From Reticulascus tulasneorum (taxonomy: Eukaryota; Ascomycota; Sordariomycetes; Glomerellales; Reticulascaceae), in NCBI GenBank assembly GCA_001557505.1, contig LSAX01000002.1, forward strand, positions 1,550,001-1,614,000: a stretch of DNA of 64,000 nucleotides, read 5' to 3'. The position numbers and the translations under genes are program-made. Position 1 is the first letter of the stretch; each line of letters starts with the position of its first letter. Below are positions 11,988 through 23,007 of this stretch, piece by piece. Below the pieces are notes generated by a model. That model worked only from the letters and a program-made list of their open reading frames with translations, did not search any database and was not told the DNA's origin.

Positions 11988-12520
11988 ATGACTACCCAAG
12001 CAGACTATAAGGACAGGCAGTTCCTTGCCGTGATTGGCGATGAGGTAGGAGCTGAGCAGTCGCATAGAAACGAACAGTTGCTAATGGACCTTAGGACTCT
12101 GTCACCGGCTTGCTTCTTGCAGGTATTGGGGTGAGCGTAACCGGAAGCCGAGAGTGGTGATGCATGTGTTGACATCTGCCTAGCATGTGACGTCGGGCGA
12201 CCAGCAGAAGAACTTCTTGGTGGTGGACAGCAAGACGGAGACTGCGGCGATCGAGTCTGCATTTGAGCGCTTTACGACCGAGAGAAAGGACATTGGGATT
12301 GTGCTCATCAACCAACATGTCAGTCACTAGGGGGCAATGCGCGTTCCTTTCGGGGATACGCAAGCTGACCAGATGCTAGATTGCCGAGAAGATAAGACAT
12401 CTCGTGGACACTTACACGGCAGCGTTCCCGACCGTTCTCGAGATTCCGAGCAAAGACCACCCGTACGATCCAGAGAAGGACAGCGTGCTGAGAAGAGTAC
12501 GGCGCTTGTTTGGAGAGTAG
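11988..12520 (+). CDS. VMA7: V-type proton ATPase subunit F
   Basis: This is a subunit of the V1 sector central rotor stalk, required for acidification of vacuoles and endosomes. The gene is split into four exons: 11988-12044, 12095-12130, 12184-12318 and 12380-12520. All introns are phase 0 and 50-61 nt long, and the product is 122 residues, the normal size. The joined protein contains [51 protein letters not shown] and [20 protein letters not shown], all family hallmarks. No exon exceeds 141 nt, so long-ORF searches miss the gene. The second exon is only 36 nt. It converges on the NPC2-type gene, with 364 bp between the stops. Confidence 0.95.
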
Positions 12521-12884
12521 ATTGCAAACGTAGAATGCGGGGGACTCGAGGATTTTGACAATTGGCAGACATCAGGCATGATTAAGAGTCAAGAGTTTAG
12601 GAGGGCGTAGTTCAGGAGCATATCAGTGTGTACAATCGTGCCCCAGTGTGTTCGTATTCGAATGCAAGTCTTTATGGCTAGTATAAACAACCCCTGTATG
12701 CATTACGGCGTAGCAAAGTCCAACCCACGTCACTTGCGTGTTTACAATCATGAGAGAGAAATGGTGGAGAAGAAGCTCTGTGGCCAAAGAGCTTGATGCT
12801 AGGCCCAACCCTGCTGTAAACCATCCAACACAATCTTATGTATCCCAACGAAAGAACGGTAAATTTACTCTCCATATTAGTCAC
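12521..12884. other. Convergent intergenic region between VMA7 and NPC2
   Basis: These 364 bp hold the two 3' flanks. No coding or RNA signal is visible. Confidence 0.5.
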
Positions 12885-13547
12885 TCAGAGTTCCAGGCTG
12901 AAGAAACTTCCCCCACCTCGCGAGAAAACGACGGTGGCAGTCAGGCAAGTGATGGGGACGTCATCCACGGTGTATACGTCGGCAAAGACGGTGTATTTGC
13001 CCTAGGCATGTCAGATTGGTGCATAAGTAAAGCTACAATCAAGGCCAGACTTACCGGCGGGATCTCGCCTGGAAGGGCGACGGATTTGGTGATGGTAAGC
13101 TCTCCCTTCTCGATGGGGCATTCCATGTCAACGTTCTTGACTTGCTCGCAAAGGTCTGCCTTGGTGCTGATAAGACGAATCAAACCGTATTTGACTTGGA
13201 GAATGACATAGGCGCCCTCCTCGATATCCTCCTTCACGGTACCGGTGGCTTTGATAATGAGGTCCTGGCCACTGCGTTTCACGAGTCAGCCTGAATGAAG
13301 GAAAGACGGCGGACGGTAACGATGATAGGAACACATACGCTTGAGGGGGGTTCGGCAGCAAGTCGACGTGCTTTATCTCCACAAGATCATTCTCGTGAGA
13401 CTTGGGGCAAAGTTCCAGTGGAGAATCGCCTGGGATCTTGAGGTCGTCGTTTACGATGACGCTCTGGTCTTTGCGAACCAAGACGCTGGCACCCACCGGC
13501 GCTAAGCTGGCGGAGAGCAAAGCGATGACGGCCGAGGCAAACCTCAT
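12885..13547 (-). CDS. NPC2: NPC2/ML-domain phosphatidylglycerol/phosphatidylinositol transfer protein
   Basis: This is a secreted or vacuolar-lumen lipid-binding protein of the MD-2-related (ML) family. Fungal members transfer PG/PI, and yeast Npc2 carries sterol. Exons are 13547-13339, 13271-13055 and 13001-12885, giving 180 residues. A signal peptide is evident (MRFASAVIALLSASLAPVGA). It is followed by the ML domain with four cysteines in LELCP, LCEQ, ECPIEKG and ITCL, enough for two disulfides. The joined core reads PQAGQDLIIKATG and GEIPPGKYTVFADVYT, as expected for the family. The last intron is certain because read-through gives an unrelated tail. The specific lipid ligand cannot be told from sequence. 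Confidence 0.92.
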
Positions 13548-16500
13548 CGCGGAAGTCGGTAGCTAATGGTCTTAATGTCGTCGCTTTTGAATGGTTTTGG
13601 TCGACGAATCTTGCGGCGTCGTGTTGTAACAAAATGCAAGGCGGGAGGTGACTGTTGATGTCTAGGAGGAAGGAAGTGGTTCACAGCCCAGCTAATGGTT
13701 GGTGGTGAGCAGATGGTGGCTGGGGGAGCTGTAAGGAGTGGACGTCATGGGGCAAGAATCTCCGCTCTGATTCGTGGCACGGGGTCTGAAGTGCTTTTGC
13801 CTCCACTCCGTCCCCACTAGGAGAAGGCTGTCCCTCTGAGTCAGGTACCTGGGACTAGCACTACGCTTCTTTGGAGTCTGGTTGGAGATCAAGATTCAAC
13901 TTTAGCTTCCTCTTCAATCAGCAAATTAGCGAATGCAATTGTATCTTGCCTATTTTCTACTTTAAGTTGATGACTGTAAGCTCTGAGTATTTTTCTTAGA
14001 ACATTTGCCCCCATCCCAAGACCAAGCCTGTGACTAGACCTTGGAGACGTAGCCCACTGGTACACACTAGGACGCTGGGATCAAGACATTTGCAGCTTCA
14101 ACATCGACAGCACTGCTGATGGAGTCCTTGTTGGTAGAAGACGGTCCGAGGTCAGATAGCCCGGGGCGGGGTTGCAAAATGCGAAACCAGGCATTGCTTC
14201 ATTCCCCAGATACCACAAATCTCACTTCAATGTCAGTGCCTGAATTGTCATCGTCATCATTGACCTCCAGCATTTCTTAACAGAATGACGCCAGGAATCG
14301 GTCACAAATGCGTCTCAATCTGGCCAGTATGTATAGTAAGCCGCTCTTCATAATGCTTGCTGGATCATATTTTCAGTCTACACATTCGGGTTCAAGCAGC
14401 TGTCTATATGCCTGCAGTAGCTCTGTTAGAGGTAGGATCACATGGGGGGGCATGGTGCGGTATCCGATCTCCAGAAGCAAAATCACGACGAATAGGATTG
14501 CAAGCGTCCCAGTGCCCGACATCAGCATGCAACTGGCAAAGCCGATAAAGTGCGCGCGGCATGTGATTGGTTACACGCCAGTTCCAGAATTGTGGTGTTA
14601 TTACTGGGTATCTACATAACTTGCGTACTGCTCGTTTTCTAAAATAAAATAAAATATGGCAGAGATGAGTTATGTAGATGGCTATAAAGATTTAGATCTA
14701 CGAATCTACTTAACTTAACAAGTAGCGTAGTCTTGAACCCGACCCTACTGTAAATCTTGACTAATCACATTGTGTACCTCTGGCAGGAAAACTGTCATGT
14801 TCCTCGCCCTTCCAGCGACTCAGAGAGCGGCAAAATACTCCTTTTCGTTGCAAAGGGCTTAGCCACAAGGTGCCACACCTCATGCATTTCATCAGTGCAA
14901 GCTTTGGCCGCAACCATGACAAAAGTCGTCCAATCAGTCTGGCCATCCTCTACAGGGGAGAGACCAAAGCTGGGCAAAGTACTTGGAGAAAACTGGGGCG
15001 ACAGGGCCAAGTACCGGCCTCGCACCATTCACCTCGCTGGCTTTCGTTATCACTCCTCACTATCGCTTGGTTTCCGTTAGCCTGAGAGTCGCAATGTCCA
15101 GCAGGGCTATCCCGGTCAGGAAAGTACTATCGACAATTTGGTCAGAGGCCCCATGGCCGTTGGGACTCGCGAAGGTTTTCCGGCTTTCCTTGTCTCAAGC
15201 AATCCGCAAGGCGTGGCGTTCAGTCCGTTGCTGGCTTGATTCCCTTAGATCAGGTACTGGTTCTTCCACTCGACTTCGGCGAGTCTGTAACTCCAGGTTG
15301 CATTTTCAAGATGATCGCTGCGACACTACCCCCTGTGGTGTGGTGACTTGTAAAGTACAGATACATCTGCAGCTATGTATCCTTACTGAGGCAGATTGAT
15401 GACACCCAATCAGCCTGGATCAACCCCATGTCAGATATACTTTTGGCATTTACCGAGAGACTTTTTGTTGGTTTCGGGGGCGCAATCAAAGGTGAAAACC
15501 AGACAAATCCTGACAGCTTAATAATATGATGAAGCCAGCCATTACAATCGTCGTCTTGCCTGGAGGTTGCCACAATGAAGTTATGATCGTTCTCGACATG
15601 GCACTACGTAGTAGATAAGTGCGCGCTGACGAGGACAGCCGATTATTTACCTACCTACCTATGTACCTACCCTCTCTGCACTTCTGACAATAACATGAGC
15701 TGCTAATAGCTCCTCCTACCATCCTACCAGTTATTAGTCGTATTGTTGCGACGTAGGCATGTAGGATGAGATGAATCTGGTTCGCGAAAACCCCCGACTC
15801 CAATCTTCAGTGGCTGTCCAATGAGCTGATGCGATCAAACTACCCAGACGCGAAATTCGTTGGCCCACTGCCTGAGCCCAGTTTCGAGGCGAGTTTTGCC
15901 GCATGTGTCAGAAAAATCCGCCCCCCTCCCAAGACGGTCACACCCAGAAAAATGCTGGCGTGACGAATGCCGTATCCTCACTCCACGATTTATTTTTAAG
16001 CGTCGTAATAATACTTGCTCTGCCTGTCGCCCAAAATCGGTCGGGTCAGTCGATCGATCACTCTCCAGGACATGGGGAATCCCCGACTTCTTCGCCCCCC
16101 AGGATACTTACCTACAGCCGGGTCACTTCTGAACTCTGCATACTATCATCATCACTCATTCTCATGCCCGCACTTCCTTCGACAAGTGCCATATCCCAGC
16201 GTTTTTTCCCGTCGCATCCATCAAACGTAGGAGTCGGCCCAGCAGTCCTTTCTCCTCCTTTCACCTTCTGCTTGTCGAGGTACTCATCATCTTACACCAC
16301 ATACATCAGGCCCGGCTCGAATCCGTTCTCCTCTCTTTCTCTCTACCTGTCTCTTGTTTGAAGATACCTATTTCCATCGTTTCCATATTGATCCGGATGC
16401 TGGAGTCTTGGCTTCCATTTTGAAAGGGAAGCCTTCTCCTCATCTTGCAAGATTTGGTATTTTTTTTTCTATTTCATTTTTCCCTATTTTATCTTTTTCT

Positions 16501-17700
16501 GCTTGTTTACTTCCTTTCGGGATGGACTCACTTCTTCTTCTTGTGGCGGTTTCGTCGCAAGTTCCAAGGGCGACCACCCTCGTGTGGCTGCCTGATTGCG
16601 GCCTGGAGCCAGGTCGTTGCCTCAGGTATCAACTACCTGCACTAATGGACTCTTTGGCCGGCCGAAGCCACTCAAATCAGCACGCCCACCGCCTTTCGGC
16701 TTAGCTCGTTTGTAAGTACAGGTACTTCCAGAGGTCGGGTACCCTTTTTCGTGTTGCATCTCCTAGCACCTCAGCAGAGGTCCAGCAGCGACCACCGGAC
16801 AGCCAGTGTGGCCTCTACGCTGAGGTACACTCCAGCGCGCCCACAGTTGTGCGTGCACTCACTCACAGGTTTTTTTTTACTGCGCTGCACTGCGCTGCGA
16901 TGCACGCACTGCACTGGGGCTGCAGGCTAGGCTGCTCGCTCACTCGCTGAGGTGTCTTGTCTGTCCTGTCCATTCTCGGGCACACTCCTCCTCCTCACAG
17001 CAGTTGTCGCTCGCTCTCTCTTCTCTCTTTCGCACTGGTACTGGTCCCATCCATCCATCCCAGGTCCTTTCCTTCGTGTTGTGCCCCCTCTCCTCTTCCT
17101 TTCAATCTCTTCCTCCTCATCACCCTCGGCCAGATCACGATCCCATCCCTTATTCTTAGTCGATTTCGTGTGGAATCTCTTTCATTGTCTCTGTTGCCGA
17201 GTCGAATCTACCTTCCGATCCGTTTCAGACCTCTTCCTCGACGAGGCGCATCCCTCTGGCCACCCTTTGATCCCGTCTGCAATTTTGTCCTGCTCGTCGC
17301 CACGAATCTCGCGATCAGACAGAATTTTCAACACTCAGCTCACGACACACCCTCGTTACGTGTCAACTAGCCCTACTTGCCTTCCCATCGGACCTCGCGA
17401 TTTCCCCCTCGACTCGATTTTCCCATTCGCTCTGTCGTTGACCGTCTACCCTTTGACCCAACGCACGCCTGCCTCGAGTCCTCGCCTCGAACCCACCTCC
17501 ACGATTACTCGACAGGCCCGTCTTGGAATCGACGCCTGCGACGGTTACCCATCGCATCTGGTGTCGCTGCCGCATATACTCCCCTCTGTCACTGTTCCAG
17601 CGCGTCTAGGAAGGCGTCGTCATGCTTTCCAGACCGCAACGCTAAGCAGTTCACCCATACCCTCCGGATCCAATTTCTATCGCGAGGCCTCTATTAGATT
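13548..17700. other. 4.1-kb non-coding region including the SET3 5' leader
   Basis: 13.5-15.9 kb shows no coding signal. It has a short AT-rich patch at 14640-14720 and an ACCTACCTACCT run at 15648-15660. From about 15.9 kb to 17.7 kb the plus strand becomes strongly pyrimidine-rich, as in many fungal promoters and long 5' leaders. It carries a T run (16870-16878), an adjacent tandem ACTGCGCTGC duplication (16879-16898) and many overlapping short open frames. The long open frame covering 16952-17704 is compositionally a pyrimidine artefact. Confidence 0.5.
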
Positions 17701-20628
17701 ATGACCGAAAAGCTGCAGCCGCTGTCGACGCAGATCGCGATTCCTAGTCAGACACTCTTCTCTCCGAGCGTACCCGTCTCCCACGATGTTCCACAGAAGG
17801 TCGAGACAGTCGAGGAAGAGCCGTACACCATCAAGTGTATCTGCAATTTCTCTGACGATGATGGAAACACGATTTACTGCGAGATCTGCGATACCTGGCA
17901 GCATATCGACTGCTTTTATCCCAACAGCCGGGAGGAGGCCCTTCGTGAGGACTTCGCCCACGCCTGCCATGACTGCAAACCGCGCCCTCTGGACAAGGAC
18001 AGGGCGATTGAGCGAACCCAGAGACTCCGACATGCCGTCCTGGGAGAACCGTCCGACAAAAAATCCAAGCGACCCCCCTCCAAGAGCCACAAGAAGAAGC
18101 CAAAGCCGACCGAGCTACAATTAAATGGACACCACAGTGGCCAGGAACATTCGAAGCACGGAAGCCCGAACGAACACCCTCATCCTCACCCGGCCAAGAA
18201 GGTGAAAACATCACACCGGCCTTCTCATTCCACGAGTTCACAGGCGGCGAAGCGAAGTCCCTCATACGGCAATTCGCGATCGCACGCAAACGGGCACCCA
18301 CCGAGCCCTGCAACCACTCCTCCCGATCTTCCTACCGATTTCGAGATACACAATTATTCTGCTGGTTTTCTGTCGCTCTACAAGGAACCAGATGCACAGA
18401 TCGTGAAAAATAATTCCTTTGCAAGCCTGACAATCTCTAATACCATGTCGCTATGGCTTCGTGAGCCAGACCGAATGAGGGAAGAGACGGGCGAAGAGTT
18501 CGGCGATGTGTTCCAAAATCTACCGGTCGATATCGACGCAAGAAAACGACAGCTACACGTCGAAGATAAGAAGGTTCATTTAACACCCGACACCGTTCTT
18601 CGCTGGCAGTATCTCACGACGCCGTCCGCGATCGAAAAAGACATGCCCTTGATTGAACTCAACGGCCAAATCGGGTTCCAAAATCATTACTGTGCCGATC
18701 CAGACAGTTTGTGGGAGGAACTCTCATCCCCGCTGCCCTTTGTCTTCTTCCATCCCATGTTACCTCTATACATCGACACTCGAAAAGAAGGCTCGCTGGC
18801 TCGTTACGTCAGGCGAAGTTGCAAGCCCAATGCCGTGCTTGACACGTACCTCTTCGGGGGATCGGACTACCATTTCTGGCTAGTCAGCGATCGCTATATC
18901 GCAGCGAACGAGCAAATAACACTTCCTTGGGATTTTCGGCTGCCAAAGAAAGCCAAATCGCGGATGCTTCACCTTCTTGGACTGGGCGAGGAGGAGACCA
19001 ACGGATACGATGAATCGGACATGGACGAAACCGAATACCAAAGAATATCTGGCTGGGTCCATCGGATACTGTCCGAATACGGTGGCTGTGCCTGCGATCT
19101 TGGATCCAACTGCGCATTTGCACGTTTCCACAGACATTACCACGGGAAGACTCATGGAGCCAGACCCAACCCGACAAAAAAGAGGCCACGCAAGCCCAAG
19201 GCACATACCATCTCACCCACAAGCACTGGCCATGCGACAAATAGTCGAGCGGCTAGCGAGGGTCACATTGACGAGGGACTCGACAATGATGCCAGGTCTG
19301 CCTCGGAAACCTCCCGGAGCAAGCCGCCGAGCAGAGACCTTACACCCTTGCGACAAGGATCGTTTGACCAGCTCGGGATACTGACAGAACCTACTGACAG
19401 GGATAAGCGGAAAGTCCAAATGGTGGAAGATACCTTCCGCCGCATGGAACAGCAGCACCAGCAGCAACCACCACGGAAGAAGAAGCGGACGTCTGATGGT
19501 ACTGGCACTGGTACGGGCACTGGTACTGGCACCGGCACAGGGACTGGCGCTAGCATTGGCGCCGGCACTGGCACGAAGTCCAAGTCTAGAAGTACTGCTG
19601 GAACTTCGACGACCACAAATGGTACCAGCCATTATGTGGATGCCGGTACTTCGCGGAGTAAATCTGGCTCACCTTCTAGTGCTATATCGCCTAACGGAAC
19701 CAATCCATTCAGGCAATCCATATCCGACCCTGGCTCCGCCACATCACATTCTCGACAACAGTCCACGGGACCTCGTCCAAACTACTGCGATGTATCGGTT
19801 CAAACGGATCCTGTAGATGGAGAATGGTATAGCAATGCTGGTCAGACGCCAAAGTCTCGGCGCAGAATCATATCTCTCTCGCAGCGCCTGCTAAACAGCC
19901 GACATCGATTGCTTTGCGACGAGCAAGACAAAAGGAAGTTGCCAACCGTACTCGTGCCACAGGACATGGCGATAAGCACGATGGATGTTGACTCACCTAC
20001 TGAGCAAAAGCCTTCGCTAAGGTCGCCTTCTGCATCGAGAGACACCGAGAAGCCAGCAATGGGAACGTCTCCGGGTCTATCAAGCTCTGGCGACGTACCA
20101 ATGGTGGATGCCCCGTCCGTGTCACCGACCATGTCGCGGCCGTCAATACCCACTTTAGTGCCTGTCAGTTTAGGGCCAAGCAGTCCCGTACTGGCAAAGT
20201 CACCGGAACTCCGTGTCCAGATGCCGCCTGTTCCGGCCTTCGGCAGTCCAAACTCGGCGATATCGAGTGTCACCACACCATTATCTGCAACTGGCTCGCT
20301 GGTCCAGTCCCCATTTGCATCGAGTAATGTGCCAAGCCCGTTTGGCCCACCCGTGGCAAATGGAGCTGTTGCTCATCCAAGCCCGGTCAAGAAGAAGCTC
20401 AGCCTAAGCGATTACACGAAGAGCAGGATGAACAAGGGTGCTGTGGGCCGCCCAGCGGTTGCGGTGCTGAAGACGTCTGGTTCCAATCTCGACGATTCGA
20501 AGCCGCCGCTTGATGTGATCATGGACTCGCCCACCACTGAGAAAGCTGCCGAAGCTCTGACACCGACTCTGACCCACGCCTCAAATCCGATATCGACGAC
20601 TATTTCGGCCACGAACAATTCTTTGTAA
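17701..20628 (+). CDS. SET3: Set3-like PHD finger and SET domain chromatin protein
   Basis: This is the scaffold subunit of the Set3C histone deacetylase complex, which reads H3K4 methylation at 5' ends of genes. It is a single exon of 975 residues. The PHD finger lies at residues 43-93, with the zinc ligand pattern in IKCICNF, YCEICDTWQHIDCF and CHDC. A SET domain spans about residues 212-416. Its catalytic motif is degenerate: it reads RYVRRSCKPNA near residue 368, where active enzymes have N-H-S-C. Catalysis is therefore unlikely, as in yeast Set3. A cysteine cluster, CACDLGSNC, follows. The C-terminal half is disordered, Ser/Pro/Thr-rich, with a basic KKKRT patch and a Thr-Gly repeat (about residues 600-626) encoded at 19498-19577. 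The gene has an unusually long pyrimidine-rich upstream region. Confidence 0.9.
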   Translation: MTEKLQPLSTQIAIPSQTLFSPSVPVSHDVPQKVETVEEEPYTIKCICNFSDDDGNTIYCEICDTWQHIDCFYPNSREEALREDFAHACHDCKPRPLDKDRAIERTQRLRHAVLGEPSDKKSKRPPSKSHKKKPKPTELQLNGHHSGQEHSKHGSPNEHPHPHPAKKVKTSHRPSHSTSSQAAKRSPSYGNSRSHANGHPPSPATTPPDLPTDFEIHNYSAGFLSLYKEPDAQIVKNNSFASLTISNTMSLWLREPDRMREETGEEFGDVFQNLPVDIDARKRQLHVEDKKVHLTPDTVLRWQYLTTPSAIEKDMPLIELNGQIGFQNHYCADPDSLWEELSSPLPFVFFHPMLPLYIDTRKEGSLARYVRRSCKPNAVLDTYLFGGSDYHFWLVSDRYIAANEQITLPWDFRLPKKAKSRMLHLLGLGEEETNGYDESDMDETEYQRISGWVHRILSEYGGCACDLGSNCAFARFHRHYHGKTHGARPNPTKKRPRKPKAHTISPTSTGHATNSRAASEGHIDEGLDNDARSASETSRSKPPSRDLTPLRQGSFDQLGILTEPTDRDKRKVQMVEDTFRRMEQQHQQQPPRKKKRTSDGTGTGTGTGTGTGTGTGASIGAGTGTKSKSRSTAGTSTTTNGTSHYVDAGTSRSKSGSPSSAISPNGTNPFRQSISDPGSATSHSRQQSTGPRPNYCDVSVQTDPVDGEWYSNAGQTPKSRRRIISLSQRLLNSRHRLLCDEQDKRKLPTVLVPQDMAISTMDVDSPTEQKPSLRSPSASRDTEKPAMGTSPGLSSSGDVPMVDAPSVSPTMSRPSIPTLVPVSLGPSSPVLAKSPELRVQMPPVPAFGSPNSAISSVTTPLSATGSLVQSPFASSNVPSPFGPPVANGAVAHPSPVKKKLSLSDYTKSRMNKGAVGRPAVAVLKTSGSNLDDSKPPLDVIMDSPTTEKAAEALTPTLTHASNPISTTISATNNSL
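19498..19577 (+). repeat. Coding Thr-Gly dipeptide repeat in SET3
   Basis: A degenerate 6-bp unit (ACTGGC/ACTGGT) is repeated about a dozen times in frame, giving alternating Thr-Gly with a few Ala/Ser/Ile interruptions. Third positions vary, which points to an old, selected or slowly slipping repeat. Confidence 0.85.
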
Positions 20629-21544
20629 TATATACTAGAGTAGGATGCTATGAGCGCTTCTGGGCGCGAGGCGATTCCCTTCGTCATTCACTACATATCC
20701 CTGTCGCCATTATCTGGTTGCTGCGATTTGTTCATTTGGTTGACACCGTGGGTCCGCGTTCGAAATGAGGAAAGTCACACCCACACGGGACGGGAATTGG
20801 GAGCAGTCATCATACTTTTTATTCGGCGTTGAAAGGGGTGGAAAAGACAGGAAATGGATCCCGGCCCTGGACTGGGTTCTTGGGAGTGTCTGAGTGTTGT
20901 GTGCGTGTGTGTGAGTGAGTGTGCTGCGACGAGCTGCAAGAAAAGCAAGCTGAAATGCCAATCATTTTGTCTTCTACTTGGGTCATTACTGTGGGGGAGA
21001 GGCGACATTTGTGTCGTGGTACAGGCGAAGCATGATGGCTTGTGCCCTTGTTGTCTTTTGGCAAATAGGAGGATGGCTAAAACACCTTTGGTCTGCCAGG
21101 AGTAACGGAGGGGAAAAGATTATTTGCCAGGAACTTGATCATCCGGCATCTTTATGTATTTATAGCCACGAGGGCCATGGCCGACGTAGGCCAACTGTAC
21201 CCGGTTTGAATGACGAACGGATCAATGGATGATTTTCGCGGCCTTGAAGCTGCTTCTGTCAACTTCGAATCTGTCTCTCACCGTCCAATTCGTGCGAACT
21301 TGAGTGCCGATTGTTGATCTGGCCTCTTCCCGATGGACATAACGTACTCTCAAAAGGGTATCTATCATTTTGGTACAATCTAACTTTTTCCCTCCCCGCT
21401 CCATCTGTATGTACATGGACATCACCATTTTTGTAGACTTTTTGACGCCACGAGTTGTGGCGCTATGGGAAACACACGTGGGGGGGATGGGGGATTGCCA
21501 TCCGCACCACCATCAAATTCCATGCATGGCCGATCCATGGTCGT
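20629..21544. other. Convergent intergenic region between SET3 and ALG7
   Basis: These 916 bp are 3' flanking sequence. A TG-rich patch lies at 20897-20925. Open frames are short and overlapping. No gene is recognised. Confidence 0.5.
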
Positions 21545-23007
21545 TCAACGACCCGTAAGACCCCAGTTGTCTTCCTTAAATATCAACAGTGCCAATCGGT
21601 GCCTTGCAAACAAGCCAAAGGCACCTACCGCAAATTGCAGAAATGTGACCTCGTAAGCTAACCGGTCTTCGCGCAATGGTCCTCTCCAGACCAGCCACAG
21701 ATTCAAAAGTGTGAAGTTGCTTGTCTCGACGAAGTGGCCCTTCTCATCTGTCGTGACTTGAAGGAGCCGGAGCTTGGCTAGGAGGTGCATGCCTTGCGCG
21801 ACGAGCGGGTGGGGTTGTCTCTCGATACTCCACGGCGTGATGCTGGGTTCCAGGAGGCCGGTTCGAGCGTTGAAGCGCGGGAGACGGTGACGCGGGCAAG
21901 GGACGAGTCCAAAGAGCTGCGGGCTCGAGTAGAGGAAGTTGAAAAGCTGGGGGAGCAGGAGCAGGCCCAGCGTTTTGGAGAAGTGGCCGAGGATGCCGAC
22001 GACTGCGAAGACCATGCCAGAGAAGTAGCAGTACGTATCGCCAACGAACACCTTGGCCGGGTACCAGTTGTGGAATAGCAGTGCGAACGATACGCCGAGC
22101 CAAGGGAGGAGAAAGTAGAGTGAGAAGAGATGGGAGTCCGTCGCGGGGTGCGGGTAAGGGGTGAAGAGGTAGAGACAATCGTTCAGCACGAGGAGGAGCG
22201 AGATGACAATGCATTGCGAGACTTCGATGCCGTTGATGCCCGCGAGCATGTTGATGCTTTGGGGGCAGAACATGGCGACGCAGGCCATGTAAACGTAGTA
22301 TAGCGGGCCGAGATCGAACAGTTCACCCAGGTAGGGCTGAAGAGGTATCGGGATCACGATTGATGTGACGTCGAAGTCGACGAAGTAGATGACGAGAATC
22401 GGGATGGAGGCGAGGCCTGGAATCCACCACTTGTGCCTCCATCGGATGTCGAACAGGTCATCGCCAATGCCCAGGAAGGCAATCGTCTGCAGAGATATGA
22501 TCGCAGATAGGTAGGACGCAAGCTACAACTCCGGTGTTAGCAGGCAAGGCAACCAGGCGGACTTGCACACCCAACGGGCATTCATACCTTGCTGTGGGGA
22601 AACCGATGCAAGAACCGTCCCTGCTGCGCATACTGCACCTCCACCACCACATCGCGATTTCCGCCTCCGGAAGTGGCAGCGACGATATCCTTGTAGAACG
22701 GGAACGGCACAAACACAATGATGACGAGCAGGTAGACCGCGGCGCAAACGGCACCCATGCATTCGGGGATCTCTGGGCGATGCGTCTTTGACAGGTCGCG
22801 GCCCTTGAAGCCGGCCTTCATAAGAGCAGGGCCGAGCCAGCGGATCATGGCGTAGCAGAGACTGAAGGCCAGGCCGGACAGGGCGAGCGAGGCGAAAAGC
22901 GGCTCGCCATCGCCCTTAAACGTGTTGGCGAGGACCGCGATGCTGGCCAGGCTGAGCGAGAGGAGAGACAGAGTCTCCGTGTTGGAGAGATCAGTTGAAG
23001 GAGTCAT
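21545..23007 (-). CDS. ALG7: UDP-GlcNAc:dolichyl-phosphate GlcNAc-1-phosphotransferase
   Basis: This ER membrane enzyme starts the lipid-linked oligosaccharide for N-glycosylation and is the tunicamycin target. Exons are 23007-22588 and 22522-21545 (phase 0), giving 465 residues against 448 in yeast. The joined protein has many hydrophobic segments. Family motifs present are the FLGIGDDLFDIRWRHKW loop, NMLAGINGIEVSQ and FVGDTYCYFSG. The latter two contain the acidic and Asn residues of the active site. The intron (22523-22587) has a GTATGA donor, a GCTAAC branch and a TAG acceptor. The first exon supplies the N-terminal transmembrane helices and the KTHRPEIPECMG segment. It is divergent from the MFS gene by 1.4 kb. 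Confidence 0.96.

Noticed and set aside
16952..17704. 250-codon open frame upstream of SET3
   Set aside because: Composition is that of a pyrimidine-rich leader (Ser, Pro, Leu, Phe). A second frame is also open across much of it and there is no domain.
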